Notes: generated from the letters alone by a model not told the origin. 64,000 nucleotides of DNA from Olivibacter sp. SDN3 (GCF_014334135.1 NZ_CP060497.1:3038001-3102000), one strand, 5' to 3'. Shown: positions 15,878 through 28,017, numbered from the stretch's first letter. Program-made: numbers and translations.

Positions 15878-17242
15878 CTATGTTGGTATTGTAAGGATAA
15901 AGCTAGCGTATGCTCCTTCTTTTGTGTCTATTTTTAGATCGCCGGAATGTCCTTTCTTGATAATATCATAACTGATAGATAACCCGAGCCCTGTACCTTG
16001 ACCTGCAGGTTTAGTTGTGAAAAACGGTTGATAAATTTTATCTAAAACCCGTTGCGGAATTCCTGACCCATTATCTGTTATAATGATCTCTATACCTTTC
16101 TGGTTACCTGTAAGTTCCGTGTTTTTTGTGGTGACTTCAACTTTTGGGGCATAAGTGCCCGTTTGTACCTTGCTTTTTTCATTCACGGCATAAAAAGCGT
16201 TGTTAAATAGGTTGAGAAGTACTCTCCCGATATCTTGGGCTACCACATGTACCTTATAAAGGTTAGGTTCAAAATGTGTTTCTATAGTAGCGTTGAAGGA
16301 TTTGTCTTTTGCGCGCAGCCCATGATAGCTCAGTCGTAAGTATTCTTCGGCCAATGCGTTAATATCTGTAACTTCTTTCTGGCCTGTGCTGCTACGGGAA
16401 TGTTGCAGCATACCTTTCACAATACTGTCCGCACGTTTGCCATGAACGACGATCTTTTCAAGGTTCTGGGAAAGGTCTGATACAATTTCTTCCACCTCCT
16501 CTTTTGCTTCCTCTGGTAATTCGAGAAGAGGCCCTTCTTTCATTTCATTCAGCAGTTCAATGCTTACTTCGGAAAAATTGTTTACAAAGTTAAGTGGGTT
16601 TTGTATCTCATGAGCTATGCCCGCTGTTAACTCTCCCAATGACGCCATTTTTTCGGCGTGTATAAGCTGATCTTGTGTGCTCTTAAGTTCATTTAAAGCT
16701 TGTTGAAGCTCATTTTTCTGTTGCAATAACTCATTCGTTCTTTGCGCAACTTTGGCTTCGAGATCTACCTTCAATTTGGTGATCATGCGTGTGCGTTCCT
16801 CTTCGATCTCCCGTCTATATCGCTCGTTTTCCAAGGCCTTATGTTGCTTACGGTTGATGAACCACATGGCTATGAACCATATAACGCCAAAAAGAATTGC
16901 ACTTTCAAAAGCATCGTCATTAGCTGCGTAAAATGTAGGTGTAACCCATTTGACGATATCGGCAATGAAGGATGCGGCCGCAACTGGAATAATGGAAAAC
17001 ATCATCGGCCGACCAATTTGTAACTTGGGGATGAGATACACTGCTAGCAGTAAGCCTAGAAGGAAGCAATGTGTTAGTAAGCCAACGAAGATAGACTTGA
17101 AAATAACGGAAAAGCCGATGAATGCTATTGAGAAGAAGATACCAGCTTTGAAATAGCTCACCCATTGATCATCAGGACCAGATAATATTGTTCTTTTCTG
17201 CAAATGCCTTATCAGTATTAGTGCAAATATGGATGCTAACAT
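15878..17242 (-). CDS. Membrane-bound sensor histidine kinase
   Basis: A 454-residue histidine kinase. Five or so membrane helices occupy residues 1-130, with no large periplasmic domain. A coiled coil (130-200) leads into a HisKA domain with phospho-acceptor H211 (GIAHEIQNPLNFVNNFSEV) and then a HATPase_c domain with N, G1 (DNGSGIP) and G2 (GTGLGLS) boxes. The integral membrane input suggests sensing within or near the bilayer. First gene of the operon feeding the two receivers. The start at 17242 is divergent from the NlpE-like gene. Confidence 0.92.
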   Translation of the reverse strand: MLASIFALILIRHLQKRTILSGPDDQWVSYFKAGIFFSIAFIGFSVIFKSIFVGLLTHCFLLGLLLAVYLIPKLQIGRPMMFSIIPVAAASFIADIVKWVTPTFYAANDDAFESAILFGVIWFIAMWFINRKQHKALENERYRREIEEERTRMITKLKVDLEAKVAQRTNELLQQKNELQQALNELKSTQDQLIHAEKMASLGELTAGIAHEIQNPLNFVNNFSEVSIELLNEMKEGPLLELPEEAKEEVEEIVSDLSQNLEKIVVHGKRADSIVKGMLQHSRSSTGQKEVTDINALAEEYLRLSYHGLRAKDKSFNATIETHFEPNLYKVHVVAQDIGRVLLNLFNNAFYAVNEKSKVQTGTYAPKVEVTTKNTELTGNQKGIEIIITDNGSGIPQRVLDKIYQPFFTTKPAGQGTGLGLSISYDIIKKGHSGDLKIDTKEGAYASFILTIPT

Positions 17243-17416
17243 ATTTTTAGAGGTTTAGGTAAACCGAGTTTCGTATTTTGATTAAATTCACTGGCCTATT
17301 CCCGTCAAAGCTATCATTTTTGGCGCAATATAAAAAATCTAGTGATGAGTTGTTCGTGTGCAAAAAAAGATAATTTGGTATTAGATTTGCTATATTTTCT
17401 ACAAAAAAAGAATTAT

Positions 17417-17899
17417 ATGATGAAGAAATTATTAACGCTTTCGCTGGTATCCCTATTATGTTGGAGTTGTAATAATAGCGGGACAAGTAATTCGACTGAA
17501 ACGAATACGGGTATTGCTGATACAACAACTGATGAATATATCCCTATTGACGCTACTTCTGACGCGGCGGATATGCATAATGCCCAAAATTCGCTGGACG
17601 TGGTTGGTGTTTATAAGGGAGTTCTGCCTTGCGCTGACTGTGAGGGGATCGAAACGGAAGTTGAATTGAAAGATGATGATACCTACGTTAAAAAGACAAA
17701 ATATTTAGGTAAAGGTGATGGAGATGTACAAGAAGAAAAAGGCAGTTTCTCTTGGGAGGATGGAAGTAATATTGTTTTAAATGGAGCGTCGGATGGTCCG
17801 AATAAATATTTTGTAGGTGAAAACACGTTAACTACGTTAGATTTGGATGGAGAAAAAGTGACCGGAGAACTGGCGGAAAATTATGTGCTTAAGAAATAA
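17417..17899 (+). CDS. NlpE-like lipoprotein
   Basis: A 160-residue predicted lipoprotein. The signal peptide ends at C18 (LLCWSC followed by NNSG), then a low-complexity S/T/D linker (20-58), and an NlpE-type domain with VYKGVLPCADCEGIETEV (about residues 63-80) and GSFSWEDGSNIVLNG. NlpE in Proteobacteria senses surface contact and copper through the CPx pathway; that signalling role is not established for Bacteroidota, so only the domain is claimed. The ATG at 17417 is chosen over an earlier in-frame ATG at 17342 because it directly begins the signal peptide. Confidence 0.85.
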   Translation: MMKKLLTLSLVSLLCWSCNNSGTSNSTETNTGIADTTTDEYIPIDATSDAADMHNAQNSLDVVGVYKGVLPCADCEGIETEVELKDDDTYVKKTKYLGKGDGDVQEEKGSFSWEDGSNIVLNGASDGPNKYFVGENTLTTLDLDGEKVTGELAENYVLKK

Positions 17900-17916
17900 T
17901 ATCCAAAATATTTGTA

Positions 17917-17961
17917 GCAAAGGAAAGGCCCTTGGACATATTCCAAGGGCCTTTCCTTTGC
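17917..17961. terminator. Strong bidirectional terminator between nlpE-like gene and icd
   Basis: A perfect 20-bp stem (17917-17936 with 17942-17961) around the 5-nt loop CATAT, with T-rich segments inside both arms. It sits between the two convergent genes and should end both transcripts. Confidence 0.9.
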
Positions 17962-17972
17962 TATTGTATCAC

Positions 17973-20204
<2,232 letters not shown>

Positions 20205-20281
20205 TTAATTTTTACTCTTTTGAAAATTTTTGAAAAAATAACATCTATACCTTATAACTAAAGGCATGGATTGCAGTGGCA

Positions 20282-20312
20282 CAAACTTATATAAATTGCT
20301 TTTATTATGCAA
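20282..20312 (-). promoter_or_regulatory. Bacteroidota-type promoter for icd
   Basis: Read on the minus strand: TTG (20310-20312), 20-bp spacer, TAAGTTTG (20282-20289), matching the TTG-N17-23-TAnnTTTG consensus. It lies about 84 bp upstream of the icd start. Confidence 0.65.
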
Positions 20313-20445
20313 TTTAAATGATGTGGATATAAGGTATTGTCTGTTGACTTATTTTTGCGCAACCGATTGATTAAAGCAAGAATTTTTAAACTTGTTTTAT
20401 TTGCTGTAGTTTGCCTCTCATTAAGGTTTTAACGTTTTATCAAGT

Positions 20446-21756
20446 ATGAAGAATCGGATTTTTATATTATTCATTGTTGCTTTTATGGCAAGTGTTCCTC
20501 ATTTGGAAGCGCAACAGAAAGAAGTCCCGTCGAATGCGGTTACCGTACCGATAGGAGGGAATACCTGGCAGGTTGGTGATCATACAACAAGTTTGAATAA
20601 AAAAGATGTTGTTGGCAAAGAGGGGATAAAGGAATGGAAAGAGGTGGAGCAGCAGTTTAAAACATTTGTGCGGTTTGGAGCTACCGGAACACTTGATGTT
20701 TGGCTGAAGGCAACGAGTGAGCGTGCGGGATCACTGGTTGCGATGATAGGAAGTGAAAGAAAACTGGTGGAATTAGCTCATGTGAAAGATGATTATATGT
20801 ATTTAGGTGAATGGAATATCAATGATACCGGATATGTAGCGATTCATTTACAGGGGAAGGGGCCAATTAATTTGTCAAACCTAGCCGAATTTAAATTAGC
20901 GGGAACAGCGGTTACCGATGCCGTCAGGTTTGTCAAAAATGATGAGGGAAACTTCTTTTACTGGGGTAGAAGAGGGCCTTCTACGCATTTAAATTACCAG
21001 ACACCTGAAGATAAAGACATTCGTTATTATTACAATGAAGTAACCGTGCCGGAAGGGAATGACGTGATAGGGTCATATTATATGGCGAATGGTTTTAGTG
21101 GAGGGTACTTTGGGATACAGGTGAACTCACCTGATGAAAGGCGTGTCCTATTTTCGGTATGGAGCCCGTTTGAGACGGATAATCCGGAGGAGATCCCTGA
21201 AGACCAACAGATTAAACTGTTAAAGAAAGGTGAGGAAGTATACACCGGAGAATTTGGTAATGAGGGGTCGGGTGGACAGAGTTTTTTGCGTTATAATTGG
21301 AAAGCAGGCGAGACCTACGGTTTTTTGCTTAAAGGGGAGCCTGTGGAGAACAATTACACAAATTATACCGCTTGGTTTTTTACGCCAGAGCTAGGGGAGT
21401 GGCAATTGATTGCAAGTTTTAGTCGGCCTCAGACGCAGACTTGGTTAAAAGGATTTCATTCTTTTCTGGAGAATTTTTCTCCGAAACAGGGGGTATATGA
21501 AAGAAGGGTTTATTTTGGTAACCAGTGGGTGGTTGATAAGGAGGGGAATTGGTATGAGGTAATGAAAGCCCGGTTTTCTGCGGATAATACGGCTCGTGCC
21601 GGCTTCCGCTTGGACTATAGTGGAGGCAGTGAAAAGAACCGCTTTTACTTGCATAACTTCGGTTTTTTTAGTGACTATACACCTATTGGACAAAGTTTTG
21701 ATCGGTCTTCTACCGTTGATAAACAACCGGTTGTTGACTTTGATAAACTACCCTAA
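20446..21756 (+). CDS. DUF3472 domain protein with N-terminal DUF5077-like domain
   Basis: A 436-residue exported protein; the signal peptide ends near LEAQQ (residue 23). Residues 25-150 resemble DUF5077 and residues 165-425 the DUF3472 domain (YYYNEVTVPEGNDVIGSYYMANGFSGGYFGIQ, TYGFLLKGEP, WLKGFHSFLENF). The DUF3472 family is common in Bacteroidota near SusCD loci and probably binds or acts on glycans, but no activity is established. It is convergent with the SusCD operon, so a joint role in one uptake system is only suggested by position. Confidence 0.85.
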   Translation: MKNRIFILFIVAFMASVPHLEAQQKEVPSNAVTVPIGGNTWQVGDHTTSLNKKDVVGKEGIKEWKEVEQQFKTFVRFGATGTLDVWLKATSERAGSLVAMIGSERKLVELAHVKDDYMYLGEWNINDTGYVAIHLQGKGPINLSNLAEFKLAGTAVTDAVRFVKNDEGNFFYWGRRGPSTHLNYQTPEDKDIRYYYNEVTVPEGNDVIGSYYMANGFSGGYFGIQVNSPDERRVLFSVWSPFETDNPEEIPEDQQIKLLKKGEEVYTGEFGNEGSGGQSFLRYNWKAGETYGFLLKGEPVENNYTNYTAWFFTPELGEWQLIASFSRPQTQTWLKGFHSFLENFSPKQGVYERRVYFGNQWVVDKEGNWYEVMKARFSADNTARAGFRLDYSGGSEKNRFYLHNFGFFSDYTPIGQSFDRSSTVDKQPVVDFDKLP

Positions 21757-21800
21757 CTGGCAGGTGTTAAACAAATTTCATCTAAGAAAAAATAAAAAAA

Positions 21801-21824
21801 GGCATTAACGAGATCATTAATGCC
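21801..21824 (+). terminator. Terminator after the DUF3472 gene
   Basis: Perfect 8-bp stem GGCATTAA / TTAATGCC around an 8-nt loop, 44 bp after the stop, preceded by an A-run. A second, longer hairpin follows at 21856-21908. Confidence 0.5.
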
Positions 21825-21855
21825 AGAACCATCAGGTCTTGATGGCTATGCAGGT

Positions 21856-21908
21856 AGTACAAAAGCTATTTACCTTTTTACGGGAAAAAAGTAAATAGCT
21901 TTTGTACT
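21856..21908. terminator. Long hairpin terminator shared by DUF3472 and SusD genes
   Basis: An 18-bp perfect stem (21856-21873 with 21891-21908), extended inward after one mismatch by a T5/A5 pairing, around the loop ACGGG. It overlaps the stop codon of the susD-like gene. T-rich flanks on both strands make it a likely bidirectional terminator. Confidence 0.8.
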
Positions 21909-23274
21909 AATATCCGGGATTCTGATCGAGCTGCTGGTTCAAAATGATTTGGTTCCCTGGTATAGGATAGAGAAAGAAATTTGGATCAGCAATGGACATC
22001 ATGTCTGTTAATGCTAATTCTGTTCGACAGAAGTCGAACCAAGATTCACCTTCAAACATCATTTCCAGTTCCTTTTCTTTTTGCACGGCTACGATAAAGT
22101 CATCTAAACTTCCATAGGAAGAAGCGGGAGGTGTTTCGATGCCGGCACGGTCGCGTACTTCCTTTAACGAATTATAAGCAGCGTCACTGACAGTACCGTC
22201 GATACGGGCTTGTGCTTCGGCATGTATCAGGTACAGTTCGGCTAGACGTATAACCGGAAGGTTCTGCGTTGCCGGTTCTCCTTGAGGGTATTTTCCGATA
22301 TAATAGCGATTTCTGGTGCCGGAATAAACGGTAAAATCCCGTCTCTGATCATCATCTTCATACATATCATAAATCGAAACGCTTTTTGCGTAAAACAGGT
22401 TGCTGGCATTATCGTTGGACTGTAAGGCAAGAGGGTTGGTTACCTGTTCGTCAAACTGTAGTTCAAAGATAGATTCTTCGGTGTTTTCATTTGCCCATAT
22501 CGTGCTGAATGTACCTTGTAGAGAGAAAACTCCAGAAGCAATTACTTCCTGTGCTGTACTGGCCGCCTGTGCGTAGTCTCCTGTGATATTCGCATGATAG
22601 AGTTGTACTTTGGCTAACAAAGCCTTTGCTGCCAGTCCTGTGGCCCGTCCTTTGGTAGTGGCATTATCGCCATAGGAGTCTGGTATACCGGAAGCCTCTT
22701 CCAGGTCAGTTACGATTTGTGCGTAAACTTCGGGTATAGGTGTTCGGGGTATTAGTAGTTCGCTATCTTCTTCTGTTGGTGTTAAGGGAAAGGGGATGGC
22801 ACCAAAAGCACGTACCATGAAGAAGTAATTAAGTGCCCGAACAAATTTTGCTTCTCCAATAAATTGCTGCCTTTTTTCATCGGAAATGGCATTTTCTTCC
22901 ATTTCGGGTACGCTTGCAATAATATTGTTTGCTGCGTTAATCGTTGTATAGACCTGCTGCCAAATATTTTGAATCCAAGGGTTATCCACGCGTACGGCAT
23001 TTTGGTCGAAATTTACGTATTCGGGAAATGAGCTGGCGTGACTAACATGTCTGGCGGAGAATTCGGGTACGATAATCACCGATTGTCCAAAGGAAAATGA
23101 ATTCTGCATGCTGCGGTACATGCCGGTGACTGCCGCCTCAGCACTGTTCTCAGAAGTAAAATATTCGTCAGGATTCACTTGGACAATTGGTTCTCGGTCT
23201 AAGAAATCGTTGCAAGCGGATAAACTTAGTGCAAGCGTGCTTAGTATGGCTATTTTTCTGATCTGCTTTTTCAT
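21907..23274 (-). CDS. SusD/RagB family outer-membrane lipoprotein
   Basis: A 455-residue SusD-type nutrient-binding lipoprotein. Lipobox ends at C21 (LSLSACNDFLD). The N-terminal YFTSENSAEAAVTGMYRSMQ and EAKFVRALNYFFMVRAFG of the TPR-like SusD fold, and the C-terminal LAELYLIHAEAQAR...LKEVRDRAGI and EGESWFDFCRTEL, are typical. It would cap the SusC barrel encoded just upstream (105 bp between them). The bound ligand is unknown. Expressed from the susC promoter as a two-gene operon, ending in the hairpin that overlaps its stop codon. Confidence 0.95.
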   Translation of the reverse strand: MKKQIRKIAILSTLALSLSACNDFLDREPIVQVNPDEYFTSENSAEAAVTGMYRSMQNSFSFGQSVIIVPEFSARHVSHASSFPEYVNFDQNAVRVDNPWIQNIWQQVYTTINAANNIIASVPEMEENAISDEKRQQFIGEAKFVRALNYFFMVRAFGAIPFPLTPTEEDSELLIPRTPIPEVYAQIVTDLEEASGIPDSYGDNATTKGRATGLAAKALLAKVQLYHANITGDYAQAASTAQEVIASGVFSLQGTFSTIWANENTEESIFELQFDEQVTNPLALQSNDNASNLFYAKSVSIYDMYEDDDQRRDFTVYSGTRNRYYIGKYPQGEPATQNLPVIRLAELYLIHAEAQARIDGTVSDAAYNSLKEVRDRAGIETPPASSYGSLDDFIVAVQKEKELEMMFEGESWFDFCRTELALTDMMSIADPNFFLYPIPGNQIILNQQLDQNPGY

Positions 23275-23379
23275 TGGAATAAGTTATTTTTAAAAGGCAA
23301 TGAAGCTTGCATGAGCGGTATATTTACATGTTTTTTTGAGCTGTAGCTCATGCAGGTTTCATCTTTTATTATCATCAGG

Positions 23380-26300
23380 CTAAAACATTAAATTAACACC
23401 GGCGGTAAAGATCCTTGGCTGTGGATAACTACCATAGTCGTAACCATAGATCAAACCTTCATTACCCGCTCCCACGTGTTGTGAGCTGACTTCCGGATCA
23501 TAACCACGGTATTTGGTGAAGACAAAAGCATTTTGCACAGTGGCATACACTCTTAAGCTATTGATATTTAATCTTTCAGAAAACTCACTGGGGAAGGTAT
23601 AGCCTAGCGTAATGTTACGCAGTCGAAAGAAAGACCCGTCTTCCACAAAGCGATCAGAAATCGCAGTATGATTTAGATCATTTGGAGTTGGCCTGGGAAT
23701 ATCCGTTATGTCGCCCGGGTTCCGCCATCTTCTGGTTAGATCTTCTGATTGGTTAGCACTAATGTTGCTCCCTCCCAAAACGGTAGATAGGTTATAGTTA
23801 AATATATCGTTTCCATAAGAAAACTGTCCCATGATACTCAGGTCGAAATTTTTATACTGGAAAGTGTTGGTTATACCACCGAAGAAGTCGGGATTAGGGT
23901 CGCCAATGATCTGTCGATCATTAGGGTTAGTAGGCGCTGTTGGATTACCATTTTGATCTTCGAAGTCGATGAGGCCTGTCTCCGGATTGACACCGATCAT
24001 TTTCCATCCAAAGAATACGCCTAATGGTTCTCCTGGAACCGCCATATTCAATTCGCCCACGCCACCTAACATACGGTCTAAATTATTCGCTAGGCTTCGA
24101 ACAGTGTTTCGGTTAAATGTCATATTGAGTGTTGTGTTCCACTTGAATTCACCTACCAAATTTTGTGTGGTCAATTCGAATTCAAAACCTTTGTTCTGTA
24201 TTTCTCCGGCATTGGTAAAACGGGTTTGAAAACCCGAGCTGAATGGAATAGGGATCCCGAGCAGGAGGTCCGACGTGTTTTTGACGTAATAGTCTGCCAA
24301 TAGGGAGATCCGGTTGTTGAATAGGCCTAAATCCAAACCTATATCTAATTGTTTGGTTGTTTCCCATTTGAGATTACGGTCACCCAAAACATTTGGAACA
24401 AAACCCGGAAGTCCCATGTAATTATTGCCTCCGGTATATAGTGAATAACTCGCATAGTTTCCGATATTTTGATTCCCGGTAATCCCCCAACTTGCCCTGA
24501 GCTTTAAATTACTTATTGCTGAAATATCCTGGAAGAATTCTTCATCAGACGCGCGCCAGGCAGCCGCAAAAGATGGGAAATATCCCCAACGGTTGTTGGC
24601 ACCAAAACGCGAAGAACCATCCGCTCTGAAGTTTGCTGTCAATAAATATCTGCCTTTGTATCCATAGTCTACTCGTGCAAAACCCGATGCAATGGCCCAT
24701 TCTTCGGGATACGCATCTGCTCCGCTGATTATTCCTCCCGCATTTATGTGTTCGATATCATTGGATGGAAAATTAGATCGGTTGGCATGCACGAATTCAA
24801 AACGGGATTCCTGAACCGATACCCCTAACAACGCGTTGAGGTTATGATCGCCAAAAGCTTTATCAAAATTTAAGGTTGTCTCATTTATCCAGAGTTGATC
24901 CCGTGAATTTCTTCGGGCGCCAATTCCACGTTGCGCTTCAAAGGCACGAATACCTGTCGGCGGCATAAACATTGTTTCATCAATGAAGCTCATATCCGTC
25001 CCAAAATTTGTTTTCAGTGCAAGCTCAGGGATGATGCGGTATTCTGCCGATAGTGTAGCCAAAATTCGGTTGGTCTGTGCATTGTTAACAGGTAGTTGTA
25101 GCATGGCTATGGGGTTTTCTCTAGCAGTACTTACCTCGTCCAGCCCGTAACTTCCATCAGCATTAAAAACAGGTATATTTGGCGGCGCCACAATACCAAA
25201 TTTGGTAGGACCATTGCTGGAATTTTCTTCTTGGACACGGTCGTTAATAGCCCGTGTTAAGTTGACATTGGCGGTGAAACGTAATTTTTCGCTGTGTTGA
25301 TGATCTAAATTCAATCGCGCACTTATTCGACTGAAATCAGAATTTAGCAATACACCTGCTTGTCTCATATAACCAATCGAAGTAAAATATTGTGTTTTTT
25401 CTGATCCACCACTAGCCGATAACTCATAGTTACGTGTAGGAGCACTTCGAAACATGGCTCCCTGCCAGTCGGTATTGATCCCCGGATTGGCCAGAATAGG
25501 ATCCGGAACTGGCGTAGGATTTCCATCTCCGTCTAGATTGAACCGATAAAAATCACGCATGTAATCATGATATTGTTCGGTATTCATCATGTTATATCGC
25601 CGGTTATTCGGAACCTCAGAGAACCCTTCATACATATTGAAATTAAAAGTACTTGTTCCTGGCTGTCCTTTTTTTGTCGTTATCAGCACTACACCATTGG
25701 CAGCCCGTGCACCATATATCGCTGATGAAGCCGCGTCTTTTAGCACCTCTACGGATTGTACGTCCGATGGATTGATGGAAGAAAGGATATTGATTCCTTG
25801 GGTTCCACCTCCAAAATTGAAGTCGCTGCCTCCCGTAAAGTTCGTGGTGCTATTCACGGGGATACCATCAACTACGTAAAGTGGATCTGAGCTGGCATTG
25901 ATTGAAGTGGTACCTCTCACCCTGATATTGAGCCCACCTCCAGGGGAACCAGATCTCTGCGTTACCTGTACCCCTCCAGCTCTTCCCTGTATGGCCTGCG
26001 TAACACTTGGAAGAACTTCATTCTCAATCTGATCAGCACCGATACTTGACACAGAGCTGGTCAATTTAGATCGATCCATCGTTCCGTAACCGATGGCTAC
26101 CACCTCGACCTCTTCCAATGCCTGGGCTTCCTCCTGCAGTGTAACATTGATGGCGTTTCGGTTATCAATGAATTCCTCGGTAGGGTTGTAGCCTAACGAG
26201 CTAAATCTCAATATGGAGTTGCCGGGAGCGCTTATACTAAAATTGCCATTTTCATCTGTTGTAACACCCCCTTCTTTACCTTTAACGGTGACGCTCACAC

Positions 26301-26895
26301 CCGGTACTGGGCCATTGTCGTCTCGCACCGTCCCTGTTATTTCTCCTTGCGCAGAAGAGGCGGTATCGGCCTGATTATCGGCTACTGCCAGCGAATCTTG
26401 TGTTTGAGTAGGTTGGGAAATGGAGTCCGTCATTTGAACATTATCGCTGGTATCTGTCGAAGCGGTAGCGGCTTCCCGGGTTTGGATGGAAGCTAGCGAG
26501 GCAAGATCAATATTAATTTCAGCACGACTGTTAATGGGCTCTTCTTTGACATCGTAGCCGTCGCGGACAAAAGTCAATATGCCAATCGCGCCAGCATTTA
26601 TACGGTATTTTCCATCCTGATCAGTTAATGCACTGTCTGTATCATTGTATTTAACCAATACATTTGCCAGCGGAGCATTTGTAGAGTCATCCGTTACCAC
26701 TCCTTGAACTTCAAGTGTGTCAGCTGTTGGAGCAGGGGGAGGTTCTGTTTGGTTAGGGATAGTATCTTGTAAATGGAAGATTCTGGAGGTGTGTGCCACA
26801 GATGCTTCCACTCTTTTTGGATTGGTGGCTAATAGTAGTGTTGTCATCAATAGGCAAAGGAAGAACATTGGATGTTGGATACGACTTCTTTTCAT
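23380..26895 (-). CDS. SusC/RagA TonB-dependent outer-membrane receptor with two regulatory-like domains
   Basis: A 1171-residue TonB-linked transporter. After a signal sequence (about 1-32) come a first carboxypeptidase-regulatory-like beta-sandwich (61-132), an S/T/D/Q-rich linker (133-183), and a second such domain (184-255). Then follow the VAIGYGTMDRS junction near 276, the plug (DPLYVVDGIPV, SIYGARAANGVVLITTKKG) and a C-terminal barrel ending in AGVNLMF. One such domain is usual, so the duplication is notable. No STN domain or FecR/sigma pair is present. It imports a substrate with its SusD partner; identity unknown, as no glycoside hydrolase is in the operon. Confidence 0.95.
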   Translation of the reverse strand: MKRSRIQHPMFFLCLLMTTLLLATNPKRVEASVAHTSRIFHLQDTIPNQTEPPPAPTADTLEVQGVVTDDSTNAPLANVLVKYNDTDSALTDQDGKYRINAGAIGILTFVRDGYDVKEEPINSRAEINIDLASLASIQTREAATASTDTSDNVQMTDSISQPTQTQDSLAVADNQADTASSAQGEITGTVRDDNGPVPGVSVTVKGKEGGVTTDENGNFSISAPGNSILRFSSLGYNPTEEFIDNRNAINVTLQEEAQALEEVEVVAIGYGTMDRSKLTSSVSSIGADQIENEVLPSVTQAIQGRAGGVQVTQRSGSPGGGLNIRVRGTTSINASSDPLYVVDGIPVNSTTNFTGGSDFNFGGGTQGINILSSINPSDVQSVEVLKDAASSAIYGARAANGVVLITTKKGQPGTSTFNFNMYEGFSEVPNNRRYNMMNTEQYHDYMRDFYRFNLDGDGNPTPVPDPILANPGINTDWQGAMFRSAPTRNYELSASGGSEKTQYFTSIGYMRQAGVLLNSDFSRISARLNLDHQHSEKLRFTANVNLTRAINDRVQEENSSNGPTKFGIVAPPNIPVFNADGSYGLDEVSTARENPIAMLQLPVNNAQTNRILATLSAEYRIIPELALKTNFGTDMSFIDETMFMPPTGIRAFEAQRGIGARRNSRDQLWINETTLNFDKAFGDHNLNALLGVSVQESRFEFVHANRSNFPSNDIEHINAGGIISGADAYPEEWAIASGFARVDYGYKGRYLLTANFRADGSSRFGANNRWGYFPSFAAAWRASDEEFFQDISAISNLKLRASWGITGNQNIGNYASYSLYTGGNNYMGLPGFVPNVLGDRNLKWETTKQLDIGLDLGLFNNRISLLADYYVKNTSDLLLGIPIPFSSGFQTRFTNAGEIQNKGFEFELTTQNLVGEFKWNTTLNMTFNRNTVRSLANNLDRMLGGVGELNMAVPGEPLGVFFGWKMIGVNPETGLIDFEDQNGNPTAPTNPNDRQIIGDPNPDFFGGITNTFQYKNFDLSIMGQFSYGNDIFNYNLSTVLGGSNISANQSEDLTRRWRNPGDITDIPRPTPNDLNHTAISDRFVEDGSFFRLRNITLGYTFPSEFSERLNINSLRVYATVQNAFVFTKYRGYDPEVSSQHVGAGNEGLIYGYDYGSYPQPRIFTAGVNLMF

Positions 26896-27435
26896 GTTAA
26901 TCTGTTTTGCTATGTTGTTTTCATTTTCGAATAAATTAGTTTCACTAGACTGTTGAGATAAAATGGCGACGAATTATTTATTTTCCATCTTATCTTTTTC
27001 CTTGGTTGTTTTACCTTTCTTATAATCGTTACTGGTGGTAACAAGAGATTTGTCGAGAAGGTTTGTGGGTTTTTTGTAACTATTTGCTTGATATACAAGG
27101 GGTTGCTTACGTGTTTTTCAGCAGAAAGGGGATAAGGTGCTACAAACTGTGGGGTTTTTTCTACAAAGACAAACAACATAAGGCTATCCGATGGGCGGAC
27201 AGCCTTAACTTAACCAATTATAAACCTAAATTATGAGAAGGGGCTTTATGTAGAGCCGAGTTAGAACCGGCCGTAAATTTCTATAACAAAGGTAAGTGCT
27301 ATTATTTTCTATTGAGTAAATATTATATTAAACTTCTGTTAAATAAGAGTCAATTAAACCTCTAAGATATACATACTGGTTTTGCGTAAGACATATTAAT
27401 TGTTTTTGGATGGTTGCGACATGAAAACAGCAATG
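26896..27435. other. Intergenic region upstream of susC
   Basis: A 540-bp spacer carrying the susC promoter/leader (minus) and the 3' side of thymidine kinase. It contains an 11-bp stem with one mismatch (27180-27190 with 27196-27206) followed on the plus strand by an AT-rich leader-like stretch and a six-codon frame at 27233. No gene recognised. Confidence 0.5.
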
Positions 27436-28017
27436 CTATTTAACTTGGAAGTAACAACTTCTGCACCTGGGCTCATAACTTTCTTTTTCGCCAACGTGGA
27501 TTTTCTCATTTTGTGCTGCTGTTCTAAAGGAATAGTTTGCAGGAGCTCCACAACATACACAGACCGCATGTACCTTAGTTACGTGTTCAGCAATAGCCAT
27601 TAAGTCGGGCATTGGTCCAAATGGTTTGCCTTGAAAATCCATATCTAGACCTGCTACCACTACGCGAATGCCTTTATTTGCTAGCGTATTACATACTTCA
27701 GATAGATGGTTATCAAAAAATTGAGCCTCATCAATACCTACCACTTGGGTTTGGGAGCCTAACAGAAGGATGGCAGAAGACGTTTCAACCGATGTTGATG
27801 GGATGCTGTTTCTGTCATGCGAAACAACTTCGGCCGTGGCATAACGATTATCTACTTGTGGCTTGAAAATCTCTACTTGTAGTTTTGCTATCTGGGCGCG
27901 TTTTAATCTCCTGATCAGTTCTTCTGTTTTTCCAGAAAACATAGAACCGCAGATCACTTCAATACTTCCTTGTGGATTGGATTTGTTTATAAAGCTATGC
28001 TCACTAAATAGCATCAT
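27436..28017 (-). CDS. tdk: Thymidine kinase
   Basis: A 193-residue type II thymidine kinase, phosphorylating thymidine to dTMP with ATP in the salvage pathway. Walker A GSMFSGKT is at residues 24-31, the DEAQFF motif is present, and the zinc site is formed by a CVCCG pair and a terminal CRSC pair. Length fits the family. ATGs at 28017 and 28014 are both possible starts. Monocistronic. Confidence 0.96.
   Translation of the reverse strand: MMLFSEHSFINKSNPQGSIEVICGSMFSGKTEELIRRLKRAQIAKLQVEIFKPQVDNRYATAEVVSHDRNSIPSTSVETSSAILLLGSQTQVVGIDEAQFFDNHLSEVCNTLANKGIRVVVAGLDMDFQGKPFGPMPDLMAIAEHVTKVHAVCVCCGAPANYSFRTAAQNEKIHVGEKESYEPRCRSCYFQVK

Noticed and set aside
26910-27179. 89-codon minus-strand frame upstream of susC
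   Set aside because: It overlaps the susC promoter region, lacks similarity and has unusual composition.
27233-27253. Six-codon frame downstream of a leader-like stretch
   Set aside because: Too short to call as a gene; mentioned only as a possible relic.
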